A stretch of DNA of 64,000 nt from Undaria pinnatifida (Eukaryota; Sar; Phaeophyceae; Laminariales; Alariaceae), in contig JABAKD010000030.1 of the NCBI GenBank assembly GCA_012845835.1, positions 9,399,805 to 9,463,804 on the forward strand, written 5' to 3'. Of the stretch, positions 32,601 through 45,700 are shown piece after piece (position 1 is the stretch's first letter; the number at the start of each line of letters is the position of its first letter). The notes under the pieces are model-generated. The model saw only the letters and a list, made by a program, of their open reading frames with translations. It did not search any database and was not told the DNA's origin. A program made the position numbers and the translations under genes.

Positions 32601-32850
32601 ACAGCTAGCTGTCAGATTTTGTCCCCCTCAGAAACGGGTTTTATAGTTTCAGCGCACAGACTGACTTAAATCACCCTGTTGACCCTGATAGCTACACTGT
32701 AGTTGTAGGGGGAGTCGCCGACCTATATCCTTAATGAGGACACACGAATCGTAATGCGCGCGATCGGAGTATCACACACAGCTTGCAAAGATGAGTTTCG
32801 ACGGAATCTTCGATTTCACAGCTGGAGTGTATTTTCATTTTTTATAATAT
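32600..32850 (+). repeat. Family R copy
   Basis: Same block order as 30345-30560, with few differences. Confidence 0.8.
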
Positions 32851-32859
32851 ATACGACTT

Positions 32860-33200
32860 ACCCCAGGACATACATGATAAACTGATGCATTCTTTCCAAA
32901 ACCGCCACATTTATCCCCTTATTAAAAGAATGTGTAGTTTCCACGCACAGATTGAGCTGCCCCACCCGCCCCCCCCTCGCCCCCCCCCCCCCCCCCCCCC
33001 CCCGCATGATACACTGGTGTTTTTTTTTCTTCTTTTTTTTCTTCCTAAAACCATCAGATTTATCCCCTTAAAGGATTTAAAGCTTCCACGCACAAATTGC
33101 CCGCCCGTCCGCCCCCGCCCCCCGCCCCCCCCCCCTTCAACCCCGCCCTTTTTTATCAAAACCAGGCCCCCGCGTCCTTCAAAACTCCGCCCTCCCCTCA
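32860..33200. repeat. Poly-C modules between family R copies
   Basis: Again TTTATCCCCTT...TTTCCACGCACA followed by C-runs (32965-33003, 33110-33135), repeating the arrangement at 32280-32520. Confidence 0.6.
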
Positions 33201-33249
33201 CCGGTTATGCGATTTACAGAATTCACTTGATAAACGGATGCATTTCCTT

Positions 33250-33500
33250 CTACAGCCGTCAGATTTTGTCCCCTTCAGAAACGGGTTTTATAGTTTCCGC
33301 GCACAGAATGACTAACATCACCCTGTTGACCCTGATAGCTACACTGTAGTTGTAAGGGGAGTCGCCGACCTATATCCTTAATGAGGACACACAACCCGTA
33401 ATACGCGCGATCGGAGTATCACACACGGCTTGCAAAGATGAGTTTCGACAAAATCTTCGATCTCACAGCTGGAGTGTATTTTCATTCTTTATAATATGAT
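33250..33500 (+). repeat. Family R copy
   Basis: Near-identical to 32600-32850, ending TTTTCATTCTTTATAATATG. The two copies together with intervening modules form a ~650-bp direct repeat. Confidence 0.8.
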
Positions 33501-33577
33501 GTGACGCGTCATATCATATATACGTCGTATATACACATAAATGCATGCCTGGTACGTATTATACTGTATTAATAGAG

Positions 33578-34870
33578 TGCTCCTCCGATGCCTCGGATGG
33601 CGGAACGGAAGCGCGACGACCACACCCTATCGTACGCCGACGCGCTTGCCAAGACAGCTTCCGAGAGCATAGAGGCGATAGTGCGATGTTATTTGCGGGA
33701 TTCGTAGCACGTATGGGGGAGGAGCGTCTGCCACAGAGGGTGACGTTTGGGGAACTTGTTGGGGGTAAGGGCTAGTCAGGGGGGCAAGAGAAGGACTGGT
33801 TGGTGCACCTAAAGGAGGATATGTCGGCCTTTGGAATGAAGGGTGGCGAAAAAGGCAGCACAGAAGGCTGGCAGATGGTTCGACGAGTAGAGGACGGAGC
33901 AGAGTCATTCATGCGGAAATGGCATGACGCGGAGAGATGCAGAGCTGCAGAGCGACACGCAAAGGCCGCTGCAGCGCCATTCACCGTCGGTATCTCTAAA
34001 CGGCCGGGGGGAGGAGGGCGGGGGGGGGGGGCAGGGGGGAGGGGAGGAGGGGAGAAGAGGGGAGGGGGCGGGGGGGGAGGAGGGAAGGGAGGCGTCCTGC
34101 CCAAGAGACTGAATTCTGGGTCTGGCCATTATCGTCTTGAAGTTTGTGGGCCTTCCAATGGCCGTCACAAGTTAGCGTAAGGCCACCATGACTTCTTCCC
34201 CTTGTTGCGTTCTCCCCCTGGTAGTGCCATTGATTCATTTTGGATACCCTCTATGAGCCCAACGCCGTCTTTTTAGCCAGTTCCTAGGGTCTGCTAGTAT
34301 GGTGTTTTTTCCTTTCCTTTCCTTGCTTCCTCTTCTTGTCTTTTCTTTTTTTGTCCTTTCTTCCTTTGTCTTTTCTTTTTTTGTCTTTTCTTTTTTGTCT
34401 TTTCTTTTTTTCTTTTTTCTTTTTTTGTCTTTTATTTTTGTCTATCTTTTCTTTTCTTTTCTTTCCTTTACTTTTGTTAGTTTTTTCCAATTGATTTGAG
34501 TCTGACGTGCGTATGCGTATTGATTGGTACTACTTGTGAAATACACGTGATAGTCTTTCCTGGGTGGCAACGTGGCGAGCGGTGTAGTCGTTTTTTTCAG
34601 GCGCGAGTAGTGAGACGTATGTACCAGTATGGACCTGGCACATCGTTGGCTGACTCCCGATTTCAATTTTTTATATTTTGCTGGCGGAGGCGGGAATTGC
34701 GTCAGCTACGATATGTGCGTGAATAAACCACTCTTGGTTTGTTTGTGTTTTTTCCCTCGGGGCATTCCTTAGCTTTAGAGGGACTGGAGCCTGTCCTGTG
34801 ACTACGGACTTGATTATGCGAGTGAATGTGAGAACAACGACAACAACAACAACAGCAACAATGATGATGT
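33578..34870 (+). mobile_element. LINE family 1, 5'-truncated copy
   Basis: Starts in the CLGWRERKRDD region (MPRMAERKRDDHTLSYADAL-like frames), continues GFVARMGEERLPQRVTFGEL with internal stops and frameshifts, then a G-rich tract (34004-34092), KGGVLPKRLNSGSGHYRLEV and a stop near 34180. The 3' end is GGTCTGCTAGTATGG, a pyrimidine tract (34303-34480), the 3' module (TTGAGTCTGACGTGCGTATG at 34496 to GATTATGCGAGTGAATGTGA at 34810) and (AAC)n at 34833-34858. This is the best template for the family's 3' structure. Confidence 0.8.
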
Positions 34871-34914
34871 AGTAGGACGGACTGGAAGTACCTTATTTTA
34901 GCTTTTTTGTTCCG

Positions 34915-35190
34915 GATTTACTATAAAAAATAAAAATACCCTCCAGCTGTGAGATCAAATCTCAGATTTCGTCGAAACTCATCTTATGCTTGCAAGCTGT
35001 GTGTGGTATGTATTCCGATCGCCGCGCGTATTACTGGGTGTGTACCCTCATTAAGGATATAGGTCGGCGACTCCCCTTAGAACAACAGTGTACAGTGTAT
35101 CAGGGTCAAGAGAGTGATGTCAATCAATCTGTGCGCGGAAACTATAAAAAAAACGTTTTTGAGGGGGACAAAATCTGACGGCTGTGGAAT
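34915..35190 (-). repeat. Family R copy, inverted
   Basis: Minus-strand order matches the plus-strand copies: TTTCCGCGCACAG (35135), GGGGAGTCGCCGACCTATAT (35060), GATCGG, GCAAGC and GATGAGTTTCGACGAAAT (34970), CTCACAGCTGGAGGGTATTT (34935). Confidence 0.75.
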
Positions 35191-36735
35191 GTAGCGGTTT
35201 ATTTTTATGTATATCCTAGGTAGTCGTATGACCGGTGAGGGGAGGGGGGGGGGGGGGGGCATAGAGGGGACAAGTCGCATAAATGAATAGGACTTACTGC
35301 ACGCGTAATGCTAGTAGGTGATAGTGGGGCGGCGGGGAAAGGGGGTGGGGATTAATTGAGACTTGAGGACCATATACTAAATGAACTGGAGCTAGTGCAT
35401 GGGTGGCTCGAAAGGTAAAATGATTATATCCCCTGACGGGAAGTGTTTGTTACTCTGGCGGATTTTGATTTTTTGATGAGGCGGAGGGTATGTCGCAGAA
35501 AGAAACTGAAAACCGGCCAAACGCCGCGCAGGCTGCACTAAACGAAACATTCCTAAACAAAACAAACAGCCAAAAATACAAAGATCAACACCAGACAGCA
35601 CAGTATGCGAAGCGGCATTTTTAGTTTTTCACGCGTGCCATCGTAGGTAAGGTGTGGTTGGGTAGGAACAATGGCCAACGATCCAGAAAGTGGAGTAAGC
35701 TTGTACCTAGATACATCTGGTACGGTATACGTCTGATGTATACACGTGCTAAAGGCCGCGCACTCTAACCCTCCCCCCTCCCAACACCCGCACCGACAAC
35801 CTTGCCCCCGCCCCCCTCCCCATTCCTCCCACAACATCTCCGAGACGAACGGCACAGAGGTAACGAACTCCTTAGTACTCCCCCCTCCTCTGCGGTGGTT
35901 CTAGCACTACGGCAATGCATGGTATGAGTACCCTCCCCCCCCCCCCTCCTCCCTAACCCCCTGCTAACAACCCCACTACCCCTCCCCCGACACTGCTCCC
36001 TCCCCGATCCCTTCCACCCTGTCTCTAAGAGCTACATCAACACCGCCATTACTACTAACTGCTGTAGTGATGCCACTATCTCCTGAACAGTACATGGTAA
36101 GTAAAGCCAAAATATCCGATAAAACGCAGCATACTAGAGAACAACGAACGCATTTCTGCCAAGGGTACAAGTAATAATTTCCATTATTTTCTCCCCTAAT
36201 GAGGGAGGATGCAAGGTAACGCCTCGCGACCAACACATAACGCACGCTCCTCGATCGCCTCACATCAGGGCAAGCGCACGCCACCACTTCAAATAAAACT
36301 CCCACCACGAACAAAGAGGGACCTCAAAACGAGGAACGACAGGGGCAGATACTTCGCAGCATTTACCCGTACTACTGAATGAAGTAAATCGACAAAAAAC
36401 AAGAGTTTGCGTACGACAACCGGGAGGAAGCCCGTCATCTCCAGCAAGCGCGTGTACTGGGCACATGATGAACCCGTCTAATTTTCGCCAATTTTGACGC
36501 ATTCATTTTACCGTACGTACAATATCTACATCGTCTTGTGTTTACACCCGTTCCTTGGACCACGGAGGGTCACTGCTCGTCATAAGATCTCATAACTAGT
36601 ATAGTATACTGTACTGTACAACATGAACACGCAGCCTGTTTACAGTTAAACACTAGAAATGTAAGCGCAAGTGTCGTTTTTTTGAAAACTGCGCCGTGAA
36701 TCCCGTAGCAAGGAACGGCGGGTGGAATCACAAGC
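35191..36735. other. Downstream flank of anoctamin B; G/C-rich tracts
   Basis: G-run at 35240-35260 and C-rich segments 35765-35825 and 35930-36010. No gene recognised and no clear AATAAA signal at a fixed distance from the anoctamin B stop. Confidence 0.5.
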
Positions 36736-39700
36736 CTAGTCCACGTGGCCCTGCCCCTCCGCCGCTCTCGGTGACCCGGCGGGGCTGACCAACACCTTGA
36801 TGTTGCCGAGGGAAGCTTCGTCTACCTCTTGTATGTTATCGTCCATTTCGTCGGGGACTTGGTCGATTATCTTCAGTTCGTCGTTTACGGGCGGGGGATC
36901 GGAGGGTCGGCGAGGGGGGGTCATGTGTGCGTTGAGGTTCTTGATTTGATGTTCACCCCGTGGGCGCAAGGGAGACCGTGCGGCTATTTAGAAGGCATAA
37001 GAGGCTACGAAAAACGTACGTATTGGATAGAAAAGTCGTTGCTGGACAGAGTCACTCAGAACATTCGCCCACCCAGAACAGAAAGCTTGAGAACGTAGCT
37101 AACAGATAATGTCACCATATTTTATTTTTAGGGGGGTGCTGTCATACACACAATAATGATACAAGTGTGGTACTGAGTCGTCCACACAATTCCCGGTTGA
37201 CGTCCGGGCAGTTCCTAATTTTGCATATCAAATACTGTATAAGGGTGTGTGATACTAGTGTGAATTCATTGAAGGCAGAGGCGTTCATGGGACGGACCTT
37301 GGAAGATAAAAACTCCGTCCTTTCCAGCTGAATCGTTACATCCTCCGGGACGTCCGGCACCATCGCACGCAGCGCCGCCATGAACAAAAAGGCAGTCCAC
37401 TGGAACAGGATGAAGAGCCACAGCCTCGTGGACACGCTATACTCGCCCACGAGATCCTCGTAAATCAGGCAGATCTTCCGGGCATTAGCAAAGGCACGTT
37501 ACGGCAGGGGGGGGGGGTATACTAATTCCATGCATAGCCATAGTCGTTGAGGGTTGGAGGGAGGGGGGAGGTACAAAATAGGCGTTTGCAAAAGGTAGGA
37601 AAAGGGAGTGCGGGGGGAGGGAAATGTTCAGAGCATCCGAAAAACAAAGGCAATTGCCCAGGCATGGCAGTTGAGGGGGTCGTCCCCCGACAGGGTGGTG
37701 GGAATGTCTCCCCCTATGTACACGAACATAGCGCCGGAGTCGCGCGACGACAGTGAACAACAGGCTCACGAGAACGTAGTTTATTGGTTGCACAGAGCAC
37801 ACCCACCAAGACCAATAACAAAAGCAAACTGCTGTTATGGAGGACGGAATAAACGGCATGATATCATTGTTTTTGTACATGGATGGCCTCCGACCCAGGT
37901 TGGGGCAGAGCAATGTATGGTGTGATCCCTGCTCCTGTTTTTCCCAGCGCTTATCAAGCGTTCGTCCGTTGATGCAGCCCAATAAACGTATCCATCGGTC
38001 TACTCACCAGCGCTGAGTTAGTGACCACTGCAATGCATGTGATTGCCGTGAACACCGTCTGCCAGCTGCCGATGTCCTCAGCACCGCGGGGAACGGGCCG
38101 CCGCATCTGAGTCAGTAGCTTATAGGCGTCCGAGAGAGACTCCACATAGTTGCTGGCCAAGGCCAAGAACGGAGCCAAGGGGAAAGCGACCACAAACAGA
38201 GTGATGTAGCCGAACTGCACGGCGAGCTCGGCGTAGTCCATGAGTGTGCCCATGATCGCTGAATGGGAGCGAGCAAGCGAGAGAGCGAAAAAGGGGGGGG
38301 AGGGGGTCGTCAGAGTTGCGGCCTTACTATGTTGTTGTGTTTGTTGTATGGCATGGTTACAACGAAGCTTGATGAGTGCCATACCCGTTGTCGGCTAACA
38401 ACGCATGGCAGAGCAGGTATCACCACCCACCACCCCAACTGTGCGGGTCAAGCCCAGTGTAGGCTTCTTCTCGCGTGCCGGGCATGAACAATGCCCGCTT
38501 GGCCGCACTGCCTGTCAACGATTAGCCGCAGCTGTGCGAAGCGCTCAAGGGTGAAGCGGTAACATCGAAAAAAACGCGGGCAGTGTCCATGTTTTGGTAT
38601 GGCTATATTGCAGTAAGCGTAACTCACGGTCGTACTGCTCGAGGTAGAGGCCCTTCTCGGCTTGCGTGCGCCGGACCTTGCCACAATCGCCTTCGATTTT
38701 GCTGCGCTCCTCGGCTCTCACGCGCATGCGGTAGTGTGCGTAAGGGATAAGTATTTCTGTGAGGTTGCCCACCTGCGGCGGAGTAGTAAGGGAAGAAGTG
38801 TTCGCCGGCGTAAGTGCAGACAGGTCAGTTGGAGTGGGGACAGCCGCGTGCGGATCACGGAGCATAAACCGGCGGAGAAGACCAGAAGGAGAATCTCGGC
38901 GCTTGGCCTTTGAAAAGATAGATGGGATTATCACTCAGAGTGGCTGAGAATAGAATCTTTGGGAGAATGATCAGGGCTCGTTGTTTGCGGACTGCGATGA
39001 ATCTCTCTGATACGGACTGGCAAGGTCGGGATTGTCCGTTGTCGCTTGTCGGCTGCTGCAGCTGTGCGATAGCATAACCTTCCGAGGTACGCTACAAGCA
39101 TACGCCGTTCTCTATTCAAACGGTGTTGCAGGGCGCTAGATCAATCTTTGAAAAGAGAACATCTAATGCAATAGGCTTTGTGTGCACGTTATACAACATC
39201 AGCAGCGGACTACCGGAAGACGGGATTGCTCGTACGAAAAGGTGTACCAGGTATCGTTTAGGGCGGGAAGACTCACCCTCCACCCACATCGATATCGCAC
39301 CGTATTTTTGTGTCAAGATACAAGATAGCAGTAAGAGAAACGCCAAATGGTGGGGAGGCGACGGGGGGTTGCGGTTTCACACGATGTACTCAAGGCGAGT
39401 CGGTGGTCAATTAATCTATGTCGCAGCACAATACGCATCCATCCTTTCCTGACGCAAGCAACAAAAACGAACGCGTGCATGTATTTACCAGTCACAACGC
39501 CGAACGATTTCACGTCTTCACCTAAACGCCACTGCTTTCGGATGATTCCTCCACCCACGTCGCGTGGCGATTTACATTGGCAACCAGGCGGGACACTAAT
39601 ACTGTAGTACAACGATAATATTCAACACAAGGTCGTTGGTGCCCGTGTGTGCACGTGGTGGCGTGCGTGTATCATGATCACCCACCAGAAGCTGTACAAT

Positions 39701-42700
39701 GAAGACGATGGTGAGGTTGGTGGCGAGGAGGCTCATGCAGCTCTTCTCGCATGCTACGCCCACCACCGGCTCGCCGACGAAGGCCAGGTAGATGAAGCCG
39801 CCGTAAGAGTTGCAGAAAGTGAAGCAGAACAGCTTGATCACGAGCGAATCCTCATACTCCGTGGAAGTGCGGTGGTTTTCGAAGTCTTGGAGTGATCCGG
39901 ACAAGAAATCGGTCGAAGCGATCGACGGCACGGGACAGAAGAACCAGTCGGAAATAAGGCAGGGGTGTTCTCGCTCAAGCTCAAACTGTGAAAGTGTTCC
40001 AGCTACAGCAGCTTGGTGAACAAGTGGGTCATCACCGGCCGAAAAGTGAACAGCAAAACCACCGTCTAGGGCTTGCCGCTCGCAAGCAATGCGAGGACGG
40101 CTGTCGGGTGTGGGCCCGTGCTACGATTGAGGTAAGCACTCTTCGGAAACATCATCACGGAATCATGGGGCTCCTTCACCCCAAATCTTGGGAATGTCGT
40201 TCTTGTTTTGCAGCATGAATTTTCTCACGTCTAGGCCATCGGTTTGGTAATCACAAAGGCACTTTCAGTCTACTGAAAAGTGATTTTTTGTGTATTTTTG
40301 ATGCGAAGCTCCCCACTGAGGAGCCCCAGAAACTAAATGGTGCACCCTGCCGTGTCTTGTGTCTGCAAGAGATTGCTAGAGACTTTAATGTTTTGTTGTT
40401 TTTTTCTCACACACGTCTGCTTTCCAGCTTCTGGACAAGCCGTGATCACAGGTGTCGCCCCTTCTCCCCCCCGGTTCTTGTCTTCATTTCGTATCGCGCA
40501 TAGGGTTCAGCAATCCCACTGCTCGTCGATTTTTCATCGAGTGTTGCTTGTTGATGTATCGGGCATTGGGGGGACACCAACGATTGTAGACACATTCGCA
40601 ACACTAACGGTGCCGTGTCGGCCCAATTACAATCGTAGCGGCGCCATGTCTGCCTTTGGAAAGGGCGGGACAGTGGCACCACGTGAGGTCTGTGCGCTGC
40701 ATATGTTAACCCCGTTGGTTTGACACCACGTACCATTGAGTGATACGGCGATCTTCTTGTAGAGGGCGTTGAGGATTTGAATCTGCACGGAGTTAATGAT
40801 AGATGTGATGATGCCGCCCCACGTCCTGCCCCAACTCCCTGACGTGCCGTACACAAGATACCACCTTGACATCGAGACGCCACACGCACGACAGCAGACA
40901 GAGAGGGGGAGATTTCGCGCCCGCAGTTGTCCTACTGGTCAACGTTTCGAAACGAGTCATGCGATTGGTCGACAAACACGGGTTATCAAGAGACGCCATC
41001 CATGGGTGAGTGGTCAATTTTACACATGGGCGAAACAACGCCACTTTAATCAGGCACGCAAGCCTGCCCCCCCCCCGAAGTTGTTGATGTTGCGTTGATG
41101 CCTTAATCACTTCCCCGACGGTGGAAGCGTTGCCAAATTCTTCAAGTTGACGAACATACCCCAAACGCGATGCGCAGCTTTTTGAGCGAAAATTCTTTCC
41201 TGGATGGTCCAAACACAACACGTTCTGACACAATTTGCGATCGCACGGGGAAAAAGAAGCCTCGAGAAACCCCTTAAGATGCGCGGCCGGAAGAAAGCCC
41301 GAATATTTTTTCGCCGGGCGACTCTTGCGTCAAACACTCGTACGTCGTTCGAAATCGGACAGTGATGAAAAATCTAAGGTCCGGCGATTGCAAGGCGTGC
41401 CAAGATCCCCACAGCATCATCGTCACCGTGCGCCTATCACGAGAGCATTTCAGCCATACGCTTTGCAAGCAAGGCGCTCATACCTGAACGCGTACACTGC
41501 CGCGATACAGCTGACGACGATCAGAATCATGGACACGATCACAGCCGTAGCCTGTCTGGCCTTTGACGTTTTTTTGCTGGTGGGGTAGTACCTGTGATGA
41601 AATTCCAAACCGCACACGGAACAAAGCCGTTAGCCGTGTAGAATGGCTAGACACGCGCAGGTTATTCCGGTGTTACTTATCCGTGGCAAGACAGGATGGT
41701 AACTTTTATCGGAAGTAGGCCCTTTTGCATGTTGCGGCAAACCACGAGGAATGAACGTAATGCCGCCCGTACCTTGAGCGCGAAAATCAAACGTATATCG
41801 GGTAAAGACAATCCGAGGGGGAACTCCGCGTGCAAAGCACAGCTCCTGCGATGTAGAACGCCCACGGGGGACCTTGGTGTTAAGAGAGGTTTGCGGGCTG
41901 AATTCACCAACAACAGCGAGGAGGCGAGCCTACAGCATACCAAAGGGGCATGAATCGTACCCGCCAAATTACAAACTCACAAAATGGTTTTCCCGTTGAT
42001 TGGGGACGCAATGAACTCTCCTTTGTATTCCGGGCGGGTTTGTTCACCTGTGTGCACAAGAGGTGAGAGCGGGTAGGTTCGAGTGTGGTTGGTGCAAAGA
42101 TGGACCGTAAGACTGGTCCGGGTTGAGCGAGCTTCGGGACGGTACATGACTGCGGCGCAAGTTTCACATGAGGGAATGAAAACACAGCATGAGAGCGAGC
42201 TGGATGTATCACATAATTCCAACCAGAAAAAATTGTTTTTGGGTACGTATAAGCGGAATTCGGGTGCTACACGCCCGTCAAAGTGATGACGACGGGCGTA
42301 GCAAGTGTTTGGGCCTACTAATAGTTGCCTCTATTGCGCACATGGCGGGCAGCGGACTGAGCGAGAGCTCCCAACACGGGGCTGGCGAATTCGCACCCGT
42401 TTCGAAGCCCGACATGCCCCATTCGAGAGCGACGCGCTTCTCTTTCCGCTTCCAGAACTCCAGCATAACTGAGTTTCACCGGTGAAACACGCGTGGGGTC
42501 ACACGAGGGGAGGCGACGTAGAGCAAGGGGGAAGACAAAAAACGATGTTTTTCACGTGAGTGTTGTTTCAACCTACCGAACGTCGGGTATGTGTAGCATT
42601 TTGTTGAGAGTAAAGGCATCCTCGGTTGGCCGCGACCCGGAGGCTCTGCGTTCAAACAAGGGTTCGCGGTGAGCCTCACCTTTCTAACCAAAGAGACAAA

Positions 42701-45700
42701 TTGCGTTGTTACACTGCCACTCTGGACTCACAGATAGCCCAGAATACGACGATAGGTGCGAAGACCAGGGTGATAGCGTGCTCCTCGTTCCCCGAGATGT
42801 ACACCGTCATCGCAGTAACAAAACCCGCCACCGCCAGCGGAATCAGCCTTCACGGAGAACGTGTTGCGGCACGCACACAGAGCGGCAGTCGATCAGTCAT
42901 GGAATGAAGAGGAGAGCGTGCTTAGCCGTTAGGTCAACTGCTCCATGACAAGCAAAATCACGCTGGGTGCATGTTGATTGATCCCCGAAGCGTGGACAAG
43001 CTTGCCTCGTATTGACAGTGCCGAGGCGCGGAGTTACCGGCAGGTACCCAAGTAGATGATGTATATATCAAGCTCCCTCTCGAGTATACGAACCAACCGG
43101 TGCCATGCGTGCCGTGCCCCACATTTTTGCCAGGAAAATCGGGGATCCCAAATATCGCTACAATGTCGCACGCGCTCTTCGCTGATCTTACCACGTGGTC
43201 AAATGGCCCAAGAAGTGGAAGTAAAGACCTATCTTCTCGCCGAAGTCTGGGAGGTAGGGCAGTTTTACCGTGTCACGAGAGCACGCAACGAGGAGGAACA
43301 GCGGGCGACGACACGGTTAGGAACATACGCATTGCTCCAGCTAACATGGGTGTCACGAAGGGACGGACTGTATCAGCGGATTGATCACCGTCTTCGGCAA
43401 TTCATTTCATCCTTGATATTAGTTGCGAACAATTTATGGCATGCACTGATGCGTTGGCTGTCTCAGCTAACCGCACGGTTCCGTTGCCGTGGAACAAGCT
43501 ACGCCAGCCGCCGGAGTTGCAGTGCACCTAGCTGCCAAGGCCTTCTGAGTAGCGGCTGTTCACTCCTGACTGCACCCGTCGTTATGGCTTGCAGTCGAAC
43601 ACAACTCGGGATCAACAGTCGTCTGCCTGCGACGCCCCGCATTCGTGTGCTACTGCAACGCACGACCTTGTCCGAATATGGCCACGCACGTGCGAAATTT
43701 GCCAGCGCTAAGCAACACTTTCAGGAGCACAGCACAGGAGGAAAATTGTTCAAAAAGACAAAGCACGTATTTATCTACATGTAAGCACTAGTATGTCCTG
43801 TCGTTACGGCGGGAGACCCCAGCATCCGCGGCTTTCTGCCTGTACCTCGTCTTCCACAAGTATACTTACAATTTTTTATTTCGTCATACGGCGCATCCCA
43901 TGGCCACTGCTTGAGCACGACCCATTTGTTCCGCAATCGTTTCTTGTTCTGCTTGACTGCAAAAATTGGGTGCGCGTTGGGCAAACGCAACGGTCGGGTG
44001 GTTATAGTATCGTCAGGGCCAGGGTTGGCGAGCACAAAAACAAGTGTCATTCTAATTTTCTTGTCCACTCCATCGAAAGGGACTCGAACCGCGTCAGCAC
44101 TTTGCTATGTATGGTATCTTGCAAAGCGCATCGCGTGGGTGCAGAAAACCTAAACTACTATAGTGGACAACGGATATGTAACGCTTTCTTACCAACAAAC
44201 GCACACCCTATCGTTTGGCGAGGCTAGTGACAACTTACGGTGTTTGGGGAACAGGGCAAGGATTTTCCCTTCGAGCTGCAGTCGGTCGACCTTCAATCCC
44301 GCCCCACCAAGGCACATCGGGGTCTTCAAAATGTCGACGACGATGCTCAGCCGAACGGAAGAGCGAAAGGGGTGCCAAACACCATCGCTCTTGAAGTACA
44401 GATTCTGGTTGGTCGATGCCGGTCCGGGCGGGGGAAGCGATGCTCACGATCAGTTCGCCATGCGAACGAAAAGTTAGGATCGGGAACAGGCAGAAATGTA
44501 TTGAGATCTTGCCGCTACACGTAGAAAAGGAGCGGCTGTTTAAGTTTCTGTGAGAGATCCGAAGATGCGAGCAATGGACGCGCTCGCAACTCATCAAGAA
44601 AAACACATGGTATGCATGTATGCATGTATGCATGTACAAGGCAGTTTTCTCCGCGGGCGGCATTCGCCGCTCCCTAGGCTCGCTCAGGAATGAAACGCAC
44701 AACAAATTATGTGAAAACAGAGAAGAGATTCACGATTGATAGCTGGTGCAAACTGGCGACGTTGATATTGCCAAGAATTCCGCCGCCATGCTCCAGGAGA
44801 ACAGTCTGGATGTCACTTGCATGGGTATACCGTATGTGCCTGGTAGCTTGCTCTAAGTACTCGCGATGTATATGCCTGTCTCGAATTATGTTCGAATACA
44901 GCGCTTTTCTTAGTTGTCTTTCTAGGATGACGAATCGGCACGGACACTGGGTCCTGTCTCGAATGAGGTTCGAATACAGCGCTTTTCTTAGTTGTCTTTC
45001 TAGGATGACGAATCGGCACGGACACTGGGTGTGCTGGATGTCGACGGGTGGAAAAAACACTTTAATCAAAAACACACACGTCAGTCGCACCTTATGTTTC
45101 ATACTAAAAACAGCATCTTGCGTCTAGATGGCGGTCCGTCACAAGGCGAAACGTCAGCGGTACTTGGAAAATATAAAAAAATAGTTGGTGTGACATTATT
45201 GTTGCTACACATTCAAAGCAAGCAATAAAGAGGGGAATATCACATAATAAGTCGGAGTATCACACACAGCGTGCAAAGATGAGTTTCGACAAAATCTTCA
45301 ATCTCACAGCTGGAGTGTATTTTTATTTTAATAAGTACTCGTACGCGGTGAAAAAGACAATTCAAACCGAAATCAACCCCAAATGAATAACAGAGGAAAG
45401 CAAACGAAATACCTGGTAACCGGGATCAGCATACAGGGTACAAAATAACACAGCAACAGCCAAGCCAGATAAGAAAATAGGAGCGACAGCAGTAGAACAC
45501 TAAACAAAAAATCAGGGCATGTCATGGGCCGACGCTGGTGGGCCGGCCCAGGGTTGGGGCGGGCGGCTCGGCCCAACATTTTTTCATGTAGTGGGCTGCG
45601 GCCCGGCCCATCAAATTTCACAGGATGAGCCGCAGCCCAGCCCGGCTCATCAAATTTTCAGAGGCTGGGCCACGGCCCAGCCCGCCCCGGCCATTTTTTC

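Noticed and set aside
37485-37982. 165-residue minus-strand ORF between anoctamin B exons 14 and 15
   Set aside because: It is intronic in the phase-consistent model. A hydrophobic part (near 37750-37860) could hide a missing exon, but no splice sites there fit phase 0 cleanly.
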